Shown: positions 35,131-43,981 of the stretch, one piece after another | How the letters are laid out: every line of letters starts with the position of its first letter | How positions within the stretch are numbered: the first letter of the stretch is position 1 | Source of the DNA: Rhizobium sp. BK602 | Lineage (GTDB): Bacteria; Pseudomonadota; Alphaproteobacteria; Rhizobiales; Rhizobiaceae | Assembly: GCF_014195095.1 (NCBI RefSeq) | Contig: NZ_JACIBC010000011.1 | Location: forward strand, 62,001 to 126,000 | Length of the DNA stretch: 64,000 bases | Reading direction: 5' to 3' | The notes under the pieces: model-generated | The model's input: the letters and a program-made list of their open reading frames with translations, nothing else | Told to the model about the DNA's origin: nothing | Databases searched by the model: none | Program-made: the position numbers and the translations under genes

Positions 35131-36189
35131 AGCCTGGGTGTTTGATCCTAGGCTTTGATGGAGCATCCTTGTCTTCCGAATCAAGGATGCGCTATGGGCC
35201 AGGTTCTTCATGGGAGCGCCACGACGACAGAGGCAGTCCGTCGAGCGATACAACATAGTCAAGAGAGCCTGAGAACGCTTTCGAAGCGTTACGGGATCAA
35301 TCAGAAGACCGTCGCCAAGTGGCGGAAGCGGTCCTCGGTTGCGGACCTTCCGACCGGCCCGAAAGAGCCGAGATCGACGGTGCTCTCCGTCGAGGAGGAG
35401 GCCGTTATCGTTGCCTTTCGCCGGTTTGCGCTGCTGCCGCTCGACGACTGCCTCTATGCACTGCAGCCGACAATCCCGCATCTTACGCGGTCTTCGCTGC
35501 ATCGTTGCCTGCAGCGTCACGGCATCGGCCGCTTGCCGGATGTCGACGGCGACAGGCCGGCGAAGAAGAAGTTCAAGAGCTACTCCATCGGCTACTTCCA
35601 CATCGACATTGCCGAGGTGCGCACCGAACAGGGCAAGCTGCACATGTTCGTTGCCATCGATCACACCTCGAAGTTTGCCTTCGTCGAACTGCACGAAAAG
35701 GCCACCACCGCCATCTCGCGCGAATTCCTCCTACGCTTGATTGCGGCCATCCCCTACAAGATCCACACCGTGCTCACCGACAACGGGATCCAGTTCACCA
35801 CACCCGGCGCTGGTGGCTCGGCTGTCCCGCTGATCAAAGAGGCGATCGCCAATGGCGAACGCTTCTGGGCTCATGCTTTCGAATACACCTGCGCCACCAG
35901 CGATATCGAGCACCGCACGACCAAGCCGAAGCATCCATGGATCAACGGTCAAGTCGAGAGGATGAACCGAACCATCAAGGATGCCACCGTCAGACGCTTC
36001 TACTATGAAAGCCACGATCAACTTCGTCAGCACCTCGCCGACTTCGTCGCCGCTTACAATTTCGGCCACAGTCTCAAGACCCTCAAGGGCCTTACACCCT
36101 ACGAGTTCATATGCAAAGCATGGGCTTCACAGCCCGAACGCTTCACCCTCGATCCGCTCCATCAAATGCCGGGACTAAACACCTAGGCT
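35131..36189 (+). mobile_element. IS481-family insertion sequence
   Basis: About 1.05 kb with one transposase gene. The ends match as inverted repeats: left AGCCTGGGTGTTTG at 35131 and right-end complement AGCCTAGGTGTTTA, with TTTGATGGAGC conserved further in on both sides. Taking the TGT...ACA ends typical of the family, the element would be 35139-36181 with flanking CCTGGG and CCTAGG as an imperfect target duplication. The true edge is ambiguous because CCTAGG is itself symmetric. It marks the left border of the AT-rich island. Confidence 0.82.
35194..36186 (+). CDS. IS481-family transposase
   Basis: A 330-residue DDE transposase. The ATG at 35194 is chosen because an HTH begins soon after (TTEAVRRAIQHSQESLRTLSKRYGINQKTVAKWRKRSSV). 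The rve catalytic core shows YFHIDIAEVR (first Asp), VLTDNGIQFTTP (second Asp near residue 197) and HPWINGQVERMNRTIKDATV (Glu near 255). No frameshift or stop seen, so probably active. Codon use is GC-rich like the chromosome, unlike the island that follows. Confidence 0.9.
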   Translation: MGQVLHGSATTTEAVRRAIQHSQESLRTLSKRYGINQKTVAKWRKRSSVADLPTGPKEPRSTVLSVEEEAVIVAFRRFALLPLDDCLYALQPTIPHLTRSSLHRCLQRHGIGRLPDVDGDRPAKKKFKSYSIGYFHIDIAEVRTEQGKLHMFVAIDHTSKFAFVELHEKATTAISREFLLRLIAAIPYKIHTVLTDNGIQFTTPGAGGSAVPLIKEAIANGERFWAHAFEYTCATSDIEHRTTKPKHPWINGQVERMNRTIKDATVRRFYYESHDQLRQHLADFVAAYNFGHSLKTLKGLTPYEFICKAWASQPERFTLDPLHQMPGLNT

Positions 36190-36664
36190 AAGGCCTGCGC
36201 GCTGCTAACTTATAAGCCTCCGAGCAGCGATGCGATGGCTATGATCCCCGAAGATTTGCGCAACTCCATGTCGAGCGCCGAGGATTTCCGCGATCATATC
36301 ATCGTGTCGGATACAGATTGGATCATGCTAACACCGCAATGCTGCTTCAGCGTTGGAATAGTTGGATACACTGATTTTACGTCGCGAATCGGACCTTAAA
36401 GGGGCGACGATAGCGATGCGGAACGCGGGATTTGGGCGCCATGCCTGGTAATGTTCACATCCAGCAGGCCGGTAAATCAGCAGCCTGATCCCTGTCTATC
36501 CTAAGGGGCGTACTCCAGGGCGAAGACATTTTCGTTTGGTTGAGAAGCCGAAACTATAGTTATGCATATTAAATCTTCAGTTATGCATATTAAATATTGA
36601 CAATGGAAAGCAAAATTTGAATGAAATGCGAATGTTGCGTTTAGTCAAAAAACCGGAGGAAATT
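36190..36664. other. Intergenic region at the left edge of the polysaccharide island
   Basis: No convincing gene. A 52-codon frame begins with ATG at 36241 (MIPEDLRNSMSSAEDFRDH) and ends at a stop near 36399; it is not recognised and may be a broken gene remnant. Composition turns from GC-rich to AT-rich near 36530. The right end holds tandem 17-bp repeats and a promoter-like TTGACA at 36597. Confidence 0.5.
36558..36595. repeat. Tandem 17-bp repeats upstream of the polysaccharide operon
   Basis: AGTTATGCATATTAAAT occurs at 36558-36574 and again at 36579-36595, exactly 21 bases apart (two helical turns). Each holds a symmetric ATGCAT core. They lie directly upstream of a TTGACA element, so they are likely paired regulator sites. 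Confidence 0.65.
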
Positions 36665-37744
36665 TTGCGTATTCTTGTTACCGGAGGGGCTGGGTTTATC
36701 GGATCATATTTTGTGAGGCGTCTGGAGATGTCTGCAGAAAATGAAATTTTGGTCTACGACAATCTTCACCCTCAGGTACACGGAAACGAGGCCGTTCCGC
36801 CAATTTTTGGGCCGAAGGTTGAATTTATTAGAGGTGACGTGCGCGATGCTTCGTTGTTGAGGGAAACCATCAAACGCTTTCGACCCAATGCCATAGCCCA
36901 TCTTGCGTCAGAAACTGGTACGGGACAGTCTCATGATGAGATTAGCCGATACGCCGATGTCAATATTATGGGTACGACTTATCTGTTTGAAGGCATTAGA
37001 GCGATGGGCCGAGAACTGGATTGGTTTCTACTGACTTCATCTCGAGCAGTCTATGGCGAGGGTGCTTACATTAATTCACAACATCGTTTGATGGCTAATG
37101 TCGTTAGGCGTTTAGGGGACCTCGAGGCTGGTCGTTTTGGAGTCTACGACTCAAATGGTCTAGAATTAACATCCATACCATCATCCTCTATAATCACACC
37201 TACTCCGCTTTCAGTGTATGCGGCTACCAAGCTCACGCAAGAGCATCTAGCAAGAAGTATCCTTTCAACGTCGAATGCCCGCCTACTTATTTACCGTTTT
37301 CAAAATGTTTTCGGTGCTGGTCAATCTTTGATAAATCCGTATACTGGAGTTTTATCTATTTTCATATCAAGGTTACTTCAAGGTAAACCAATTGGAATTT
37401 ATGAGGACGGGGAAGTTTCACGCGATTTCATTTATGTAGATGACGTCGTGGCGGCAATGATTGCAGGCATCAGCAGAGATGTGAGGCCTGAACGGCCGTT
37501 GGACATAGGCTCCGGAAATGCCTCGAAAATTTATGATGTAGCAATCAAGTTGGCCCGTCTGGCAGGATATGAAGGTTTTGATCTTCCAATTACAGGCGAG
37601 TTTAGACCTGGCGATATTCGCCACGCTGTTGCTGATACTTCTTATAGTCGTTCTGTATTAGAATGGTCTCCTAAGGTTTCACTGGAAGAAGGGTTGGAGC
37701 GACTTTATGTGTGGGCAAAAGATAGGATTTCTTTTCCATCATGA
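36665..37744 (+). CDS. NAD-dependent epimerase/dehydratase (nucleotide-sugar SDR)
   Basis: A 359-residue extended short-chain dehydrogenase. The TTG at 36665 is chosen: GGAGG lies five bases before it and it starts exactly at the dinucleotide fold (RILVTGGAGFIGSYFVRRL). In-phase starts at 36617 or 36626 lack a good site and lie near the predicted transcription start. Seen: FIRGDVRDASLL, HLASETGTGQSH, SSRAVYGEG, then VYAATKLTQEHL, the YxxxK-type catalytic pair appearing as SVYAATK near residue 200. Likely UDP-glucose 4-epimerase or dTDP-sugar-type. First gene of an AT-rich polysaccharide cluster. Confidence 0.82.
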   Translation: MRILVTGGAGFIGSYFVRRLEMSAENEILVYDNLHPQVHGNEAVPPIFGPKVEFIRGDVRDASLLRETIKRFRPNAIAHLASETGTGQSHDEISRYADVNIMGTTYLFEGIRAMGRELDWFLLTSSRAVYGEGAYINSQHRLMANVVRRLGDLEAGRFGVYDSNGLELTSIPSSSIITPTPLSVYAATKLTQEHLARSILSTSNARLLIYRFQNVFGAGQSLINPYTGVLSIFISRLLQGKPIGIYEDGEVSRDFIYVDDVVAAMIAGISRDVRPERPLDIGSGNASKIYDVAIKLARLAGYEGFDLPITGEFRPGDIRHAVADTSYSRSVLEWSPKVSLEEGLERLYVWAKDRISFPS

Positions 37745-37832
37745 AATGAGATTTATCAAGAAGATGTGATATTCGCGCAATTTGCTATTGTGTGAAGTTT
37801 GATAGTTGCTTAAGGCGCGCGAGGGTGAAGTA

Positions 37833-39563
37833 ATGCAGATTCGATGGTTGGCACCATTTGCAAAACGTCGGGAGGAGTTTGAGCTTCCAGCAATTTCGGG
37901 AGCTGTTCGGAACCTTTTTGATGCTGAGCTTTATCTTGAAGCAAATCCCGATGTCAGGGCAGCTGGTGTCGATCCGCTGACGCATTATCTGCGGCACGGT
38001 GCAGCTGAAGGAAGAGATGCTCCGCTAGGTTTCACGCCTGAGGCAATTGAGAAGAAAAAAAATGGTGAAGCGGTTGCCAATTATATTCGCTCCCGTATGC
38101 CGAAGCCTGATGTGCTTCCTATCTTTAAAGTCCATATCTCCAACGCAATTGCCGCGCTTTTTGATGTTGGAGCTTATTTTGAGGTCAATCCGGATGTAGA
38201 CACCGGGGTTGATGCGCTACAGCATTATTTGGAAAATGGTATAGTTGAAGGTCGGGAAGCCCCCCCCGGATTTACTACAGAGGCAATTGCTGCAACTGGA
38301 ACGGGAGAGCAAGTTCTTGAGTTGCTTCAATCAAGGCGCCCCAGGCGGATTCGTCTGCAATATCAGCCATCACAGATCACAGGATTGAAGTCTACCGTGG
38401 ATACGCTGTCGATGATGTTATCGACGCGCATTGCTCCTAGCGTTGCAGCAGTCTTTGATGAAAGCGCGTATCTGGCATCGAATCCTGATGTTAAGGCTGC
38501 GGGCATAGAGCCTTTACAGCATTATCTGGATCACGGCATTTCGGAGGGACGAGCTCCGCCGACCGGCTTTAACAACAAGATTCTTCGCCTTTCGAAAGCC
38601 GGCGATTCTGCTGCTATTAGAATTCGTTCAGCACAGTTGCTGGCTTTGCCCAAAGGGTTGGGTGCCATTGTTCTTGATGATGATTTACTGAAAGAGAATC
38701 TTGGCGTTGAATATTCTCTACCATTCGACGAAACTATCGCCGCGGGTATCGTTTTATATAACAATGAAGTTGAAGAAATTCGGCGTCTCGTTAAATCTAT
38801 TAGGAAAAGTCGAGGTATAGAGCGTATAGATGTTCGCGTGATTGTTATAAATAATGGTGCGGAACTTCCATTAGAAATGGAGCGGCTTCTTGTAGAGAAT
38901 GGGGTTTTTCTTCTCGAAAATAAAGATGGGAATTTGGGCTCCTCTGCGGGGCATACTCGTCTTATGAATTATGCATTTAAGGAGATGGGTTGCATCGCCT
39001 ACATGACCTTAAATCCTGATGGGTTCTTCCACCCAAGAGCACTTGAACGTATGTTGCGCATGGCCAACAAGCATAATTGGATGGCAGCAATTGAAGCTGC
39101 TCAACTGCCCAATGAAAACAGTAAATATTTTGATCCCCATACATTCGACACAGAGTGGGCTGTTACAGCCTGTGCGCTTTTCCCTCGAAACGTGTGGGAA
39201 AAAGCTGGCACATTCGACCCTAATATCTTTTTATATTGTGATGATGTTGATTACGGGTGGATGATCAGGAGGGCGGGTTTTTTTGTTAAATACTGCCCTT
39301 ACGCTTATTATTTCCATGACTATGCGAGCAGAACAGCGGTATCGAGCTTTTTTCGACAGAATAGTTGGGAGGCGGGGCGTTACCTCGGGCACAAATGGGG
39401 CAATCCGCAATTTCGCAAACGGTGCGAAGAGCGGCTTTTGGAAGGAGGCTTTTATAGCTCCCTAGAGGATATGCCTAAGATCGATGATCTTCCACGACTA
39501 TCCCCTCCATTAGGTGTGGCTAATTTTGATAACGAATTCCTTTTTGCTCAAAGCCGCTGGTGA
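37833..39563 (+). CDS. Family 2 glycosyltransferase with three N-terminal NPDV repeats
   Basis: A 576-residue protein. The ATG at 37833 is chosen after GAGGGTGAAG. Three repeats start near residues 29, 109 and 207 (pattern FDxxxYLxxNPDVxxAGxxPLxHYLxxGxxEGRxPPxGF), each followed by a spacer of about 45 residues. From residue 298 a GT-A fold begins (TIAAGIVLYNNEVEEIRRL), with VIVINNG, LNPDGFFHPRALERM near 394 and FLYCDDVDYGWMIRRAG near 470, the rhamnosyltransferase-like metal/acid motifs. Probably adds a sugar to a surface polysaccharide. Repeat function unknown, perhaps protein binding. Seven bases before the next gene. Confidence 0.84.
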   Translation: MQIRWLAPFAKRREEFELPAISGAVRNLFDAELYLEANPDVRAAGVDPLTHYLRHGAAEGRDAPLGFTPEAIEKKKNGEAVANYIRSRMPKPDVLPIFKVHISNAIAALFDVGAYFEVNPDVDTGVDALQHYLENGIVEGREAPPGFTTEAIAATGTGEQVLELLQSRRPRRIRLQYQPSQITGLKSTVDTLSMMLSTRIAPSVAAVFDESAYLASNPDVKAAGIEPLQHYLDHGISEGRAPPTGFNNKILRLSKAGDSAAIRIRSAQLLALPKGLGAIVLDDDLLKENLGVEYSLPFDETIAAGIVLYNNEVEEIRRLVKSIRKSRGIERIDVRVIVINNGAELPLEMERLLVENGVFLLENKDGNLGSSAGHTRLMNYAFKEMGCIAYMTLNPDGFFHPRALERMLRMANKHNWMAAIEAAQLPNENSKYFDPHTFDTEWAVTACALFPRNVWEKAGTFDPNIFLYCDDVDYGWMIRRAGFFVKYCPYAYYFHDYASRTAVSSFFRQNSWEAGRYLGHKWGNPQFRKRCEERLLEGGFYSSLEDMPKIDDLPRLSPPLGVANFDNEFLFAQSRW

Positions 39564-39569
39564 TTTATC

Positions 39570-41774
39570 GTGAAGACAACAAGAACTTCCCTCCCTCAAT
39601 TGTGTCTTAAGGACAAGGTGTCCATCCTGATCCGTTTTCATGATATTTCCAAGCTAGAAGATCTATCGATTTGCTTACTCTCTCTTAAGGCACAGACATA
39701 CGAGGCTGTCGAGCCCATCATACTAACCCAGAGATTTTCCCCTGATCAAATTAGGGCGGTTGAAGAGGTTTTGGGCGATTACGAGTGGAGCTCTGTCGTT
39801 AATGCTCGTGTAGTTAATGTGAACCTAAAAGAGCCTGCCGATTTGCGGACTCATTTGCTGAACGTCGGAATTAAAAACACTGTAGATGCTCGCTTTCTTG
39901 CGGTTTTAGATTACGATGATTTTGCTGGACAAGAACACTGCAATCGTCTGATAGCGCGATTGAAAGATACTGATGCTGCGATTGCGTATTCTGGCATGAT
40001 CGTTATTGAGCAAGTTATCTCCAAATTTTATAAATATACTGTTTCAAGGAAATTCGTTGTTCGAAATGATTTTCGAATACAAAAACTTCACGACGGGCCT
40101 CATTATCAAATGGCCTGCTTTATGGTTGATCGCCTAAAGGTCAAGGCTGAGGATTTAAAATTCGATGAAAACATCGTCTATGAAGAAGATTATAACATCC
40201 ATCTTAGGTTGTCTTTGAAATATCCGTCGGACTTCTCCGTGGCAGGAGAAAAAGTGCCGGCGCTCATGCGTGCAATACGTCGCGATGGTTCAAACTCGGT
40301 AATTTCGACCTATGACACAAAAGAGGAGGTAGATCGTAAAAGAGCGCTTTGGAGAAACGGAAAGCGCGTGAACTCCAGAGTTCGACATGATAATTACAAA
40401 CCAGAATTTGATCCTTTTGTAATGCTCTGGACTGAACCACTGCCCATAAGGGGAGGGACGGCCTATAATTGGGTGGTTTACAGCATGGGTCTGGGGATGT
40501 CACAACTACCCAAGCGTTTTGATTATGGCCATTTGAGGGTAGCGCATTCTGCGCGTTATTCGCCACTTATTTCGACATTCGGCCAAAAGAACTGGGCATT
40601 CCGAATGGATTATGAATCTGTCAGAATGCTAGAGCATTTATTAGGCCCGAATCTCGACTGGAACAAAGATTCTGTTGCTATTTGGAAAGATTTGATGCGA
40701 GGTAAAGGGGTTGCGTTCGAGCAACAGCTGATCCTTTTGGATAAGAGTTATGACGTATTCCCGTTTCGGACTGTTCTAACATTCGGCGTCAATGGTGCAG
40801 TCGCTGCTTATGCCAAAGAAAACAATATCTCTCATGTCTCACTTGAGTTAGGCCCTACACGTCAGCCATTTGTGGAAACCGGGCATTGCGACCCTTTCGG
40901 GGTTAATGGAGATAGTGTTTTATCGAAGCTGCCTTCGAATTTTCTCCTGCCCAAACTTGAATCGGAAGATTGGCTTGACACTTTCGTCGCGCGCAGCGGG
41001 ATCAATGTTCCAAAGATTCCAGAAATTGTTGAGCAGATGATGGAAAGAGGCGCCAAGCGTGTCGCGCTTATTCCATTGCAGCTTGCAGATGATGCAAATT
41101 TTTTGTTGCATGCCGAGCAATATACGTCATTTCGGGATTTTTTGGTTGAGGTCATCCCAGCATTGGTTGCAAGCGGGTGGGCTTGCCTTATCCGGCCACA
41201 TCCGTTTGCCAATAAAAGTGCATACACTGAGGCGGATAATAATCTTTGCCGAGAATGGTGCGATGCACAGGAATCGGAGTGGATCGTATGGTACGATAAC
41301 GAGCTCACCCAAACCGAGAAATTGGGACTATTAGCAGGAGTTGATGCTGTAGTTACCGTGAATAGTTCTGTTGGATTTGAAGCGATGTTAATGGGTACGA
41401 CAACGGTAACGATGGGGCGCGCTTCTTTTGTATTGCCCGCGCATATGCCGACTCTGGAAGATCTCCAATCTGGTGGCGATCTTGAGCGGTTCCGTGATTT
41501 ACAAAGGCGGTTGGTTGCTTTCAATTTGTTTCATCATCAAGTCCCTATAGGCGACATTTTCTTTCCGGCAACACTTATGCGTAGGCTTGATGAAGCGGCA
41601 AAGATGCGCGCCGTTTATGAGGAAACCGGCGCGGAGGGCCTTGCGGCTCATCTAGTGGAAAACGTGCGTAGCTCGCTTGTTGATTATTTCACTATGGGAA
41701 GAAATCCTATGTCGGCGTCTCCACCCGCCATATTGCACAATGCACCACTTTTAAATGCTGTGCCTACGCTGTAG
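39570..41774 (+). CDS. Glycosyltransferase fused to a KpsC/KpsS-like capsule domain
   Basis: A 734-residue protein, GTG start at 39570. Residues 17-270: GT-A domain (VSILIRFHDISKLEDLSICLLSL, FLAVLDYDDFAGQEHCNRL near 112, YEEDYNIHLRLSLKYP near 205). Residues about 430-680: a region like the KpsC/KpsS beta-Kdo transferases (RVALIPLQLADDANFLLHAEQYTS near 496, LIRPHPF near 541, VVTVNSSVGFEAMLMGTTTVTMG near 597-616). Such enzymes build the linker on group 2-type capsules. The middle section is unlike known domains. The two activities may form one bifunctional assembly protein. Confidence 0.76.
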   Translation: MKTTRTSLPQLCLKDKVSILIRFHDISKLEDLSICLLSLKAQTYEAVEPIILTQRFSPDQIRAVEEVLGDYEWSSVVNARVVNVNLKEPADLRTHLLNVGIKNTVDARFLAVLDYDDFAGQEHCNRLIARLKDTDAAIAYSGMIVIEQVISKFYKYTVSRKFVVRNDFRIQKLHDGPHYQMACFMVDRLKVKAEDLKFDENIVYEEDYNIHLRLSLKYPSDFSVAGEKVPALMRAIRRDGSNSVISTYDTKEEVDRKRALWRNGKRVNSRVRHDNYKPEFDPFVMLWTEPLPIRGGTAYNWVVYSMGLGMSQLPKRFDYGHLRVAHSARYSPLISTFGQKNWAFRMDYESVRMLEHLLGPNLDWNKDSVAIWKDLMRGKGVAFEQQLILLDKSYDVFPFRTVLTFGVNGAVAAYAKENNISHVSLELGPTRQPFVETGHCDPFGVNGDSVLSKLPSNFLLPKLESEDWLDTFVARSGINVPKIPEIVEQMMERGAKRVALIPLQLADDANFLLHAEQYTSFRDFLVEVIPALVASGWACLIRPHPFANKSAYTEADNNLCREWCDAQESEWIVWYDNELTQTEKLGLLAGVDAVVTVNSSVGFEAMLMGTTTVTMGRASFVLPAHMPTLEDLQSGGDLERFRDLQRRLVAFNLFHHQVPIGDIFFPATLMRRLDEAAKMRAVYEETGAEGLAAHLVENVRSSLVDYFTMGRNPMSASPPAILHNAPLLNAVPTL

Positions 41775-41844
41775 TATTAGTTAAAATCCCTCGATCTGGG
41801 CTAATGACTTATGTGGTCATCTGCGGAGTATGGTAAGGTGGGTA

Positions 41845-42657
41845 ATGGCTGAGAATAAGCTTTTGGTATTTATTGGCAACAGTCATTTGCAAGCATTGCG
41901 CGCTGCGGCCGTTTCCAAAACAAGTATTGCGAATGCCTTACCCGACGTGAGATGGATATTCATTCCAATCGATGCGAGGAATAAGTGGACTTCTCCCTTG
42001 ATTGTCACAGACGCCAAGGGAGAAGAGAAAATAAATCAGGCAATTGGTTATGCTCTCGAAAAAGAGGGTTTCTTTAACAGAGATGTTCAGCGAGTTTTCA
42101 TTTCGGCGCTATCGGGCAATATTCATAACGCTATGGGTCTGATTGAACAGCGACAAAAGTTCGATGTGATTATTCCTGGCCGTTCTGATTTGCCTGTCGC
42201 ACGCGATGCTAGGATTGTACCAGTTGAGCAGTTTTTAGCTTATTTTCGAAAGCAGTACGAACCTTTTTTTAATTTCTTTTCGTTGGCGGCCAGACATGCA
42301 AAGCCTGATCAATTAATTTGGTTGGAGCCACCTTCGCCGATAGAATCAAATGAACATATCACTAAGAATATGGACCAATGGTTTAAGGAGAATTATTCTA
42401 AAGAAGATCTCAGGCCAAGCCTGCCACTATTGCGATATAAGTTGTGGCTGCTGAATAGAATGGTCTTGCAGGAAGGAGCTTCGGAAAGGCTATGGACCTT
42501 TCTTACCGTACCGTCATCAACTCAAGATGAGACGGGTTATCGAGTGAGGCAGGCATGGAATAACGATGCTACTCACGGTTCTGCCTGGTATGGAGAAGAA
42601 GTTCTGAAGAACGTTTGGTTGCAGCTCGGTAAGTTCGTCGAAGGAGTGAATAAATGA
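41845..42657 (+). CDS. SGNH-hydrolase-like protein of the polysaccharide cluster
   Basis: A 270-residue protein not placed in a named family. Residues 8-15 (VFIGNSHLQAL) resemble SGNH block I with Ser at 13, and 238-245 (WNNDATHGSAWYGEE) resemble block V with Asp 241 and His 244. Between them, IWLEPPSPIESNEHI near 155 fits the SGNH beta strand. The ATG at 41845 follows AAGGTGG; an in-phase ATG at 41830 is possible. The stop overlaps the next start (ATGA). Perhaps an O-acetyl esterase or transferase of the polymer. Inference. Confidence 0.6.
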   Translation: MAENKLLVFIGNSHLQALRAAAVSKTSIANALPDVRWIFIPIDARNKWTSPLIVTDAKGEEKINQAIGYALEKEGFFNRDVQRVFISALSGNIHNAMGLIEQRQKFDVIIPGRSDLPVARDARIVPVEQFLAYFRKQYEPFFNFFSLAARHAKPDQLIWLEPPSPIESNEHITKNMDQWFKENYSKEDLRPSLPLLRYKLWLLNRMVLQEGASERLWTFLTVPSSTQDETGYRVRQAWNNDATHGSAWYGEEVLKNVWLQLGKFVEGVNK

Positions 42658-43724
42658 AAAAAAAACATCCTTACATCGACTTACCTGATTATGCTTTCTG
42701 GTCTCGTTCCGTTGGTAAAGTTGCTGTTGAAGATATCGATCCGGTCGTATTTAGCCCGAAGTTCATAAAGAGAGAGCACCGTATTGCAACCGCAGGGAGT
42801 TGTTTTGCGCAACATCTTGCGCGGCGCCTGAGCTTAATTGGGTATAACTATTATATATCTGAAGATATTAGCCCAGTATTTGGAGATGCGGTAGCAAAGG
42901 AACAGGGTTATCGTGTTTTTTCGGCGCGTTATGGAAATATTTATACCGCGCGGCAACTTCTGCAGTTGTTTAAGCGAGCGTATGGCACGATAACTCCAGA
43001 GGATGATCACTGGAACACAAAACATGTTTATGTTGACCCCCTGAGGCCCACAGTACAGCCTGGAGGATATAAGACCTTATCAGAGCTGAGAGGAGATCGC
43101 GAACATCATTTGAAATGTGTACGCGAGATGTTTGAGGGGTTGGATGTATTTATATTTACTCTAGGGTTGACGGAGAGCTGGATTAGCACGGTAGATGGTA
43201 TTGTTTATCCGATCTGCCCCGGTGTTTCAGATGGAGTATTTAACCCAGATAAGCATAAATTTCATAATTTTACTTATGATGAGATTTTATCGGACATGCG
43301 GGAGTTCATTGATTTATTGAGGGGCGTTAATCCCCTTTCTCGCGTGATTTTGACAGTATCTCCAGTTCCTTTGGCAGCTACGAAGGAAAAGCAGCATGTT
43401 TTGGTAGCCACTACGTATTCGAAATCTGTTTTGCGCGTAGTATGTGAAACCATTTCTCAGGAGTATAAGGATATCTACTATTTCCCTTCTTATGAGATTG
43501 TCACAGGGCAGCATGCTGCGGGAGCTTATTATGCGTCGAATCTGCGTGACATTGCCGAGATTGGAGTGGATCATGTGATGCGTGTATTTAGTCGCCATTT
43601 TCTCGCGTCTTCCTCGCAGGAGGCTGCGCCTATAGTAAAGACAAACGATTCTGATTTTCGGATAAGACAGGCATCGGAAGCTTTTGTTGAAGTAGAATGT
43701 GATGAGCAGCTCCTAGAGGGCTGA
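42654..43724 (+). CDS. GSCFA family protein
   Basis: A 356-residue protein with GSCFAQHLARRL at residues 48-59, the defining motif of the GSCFA family (SGNH-like fold, found in polysaccharide loci). Also seen: TLGLTESWISTVDG near 170 and the distal DIAEIGVDHVMRVFSRHFL near 300 that may hold the Asp-His pair. Start overlaps the previous stop, so the two SGNH-like proteins are co-translated and may form a pair. Likely involved in acyl modification or trimming of the polymer. Confidence 0.83.
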   Translation: MKKKHPYIDLPDYAFWSRSVGKVAVEDIDPVVFSPKFIKREHRIATAGSCFAQHLARRLSLIGYNYYISEDISPVFGDAVAKEQGYRVFSARYGNIYTARQLLQLFKRAYGTITPEDDHWNTKHVYVDPLRPTVQPGGYKTLSELRGDREHHLKCVREMFEGLDVFIFTLGLTESWISTVDGIVYPICPGVSDGVFNPDKHKFHNFTYDEILSDMREFIDLLRGVNPLSRVILTVSPVPLAATKEKQHVLVATTYSKSVLRVVCETISQEYKDIYYFPSYEIVTGQHAAGAYYASNLRDIAEIGVDHVMRVFSRHFLASSSQEAAPIVKTNDSDFRIRQASEAFVEVECDEQLLEG

Positions 43725-43981
43725 CGCCGTGGAGGAACTAATAGTTATCGATGACTATTTTTCTCCGATCGCGATTTTATCAGGTTGTATGTAGGACGGC
43801 TCTGCGGCAAGTGGACTTTCTAACTTACTTCAACATGCTCGGCTGCGAACTGTGTTGCGAGTTGTCTGGGCGACGATGTTAACTATCATAGTGAAGGTTT
43901 CTTGAGATGTTCCTGATTTTCACGATGGCGTGTTACAAGAAGTTGAAATTATCATTATCGTTTTAACGGACATTTTGCTTC
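43725..43981. other. Intergenic region before the export permease
   Basis: AT-rich, with no convincing gene. A GTG-started 21-codon frame at 43729 (VEELIVIDDYFSPIAIL) just after the GSCFA stop resembles the start of a longer protein and could be a remnant. No clear terminator seen. Confidence 0.3.

Noticed and set aside
36241..36399. 52-codon frame between the IS element and the epimerase gene
   Set aside because: Not recognised, no good ribosome site, may be a remnant; not strong enough to call as a gene.
43729..43794. GTG-started 21-codon frame after the GSCFA gene
   Set aside because: Too short and without independent support; noted only as a possible remnant.
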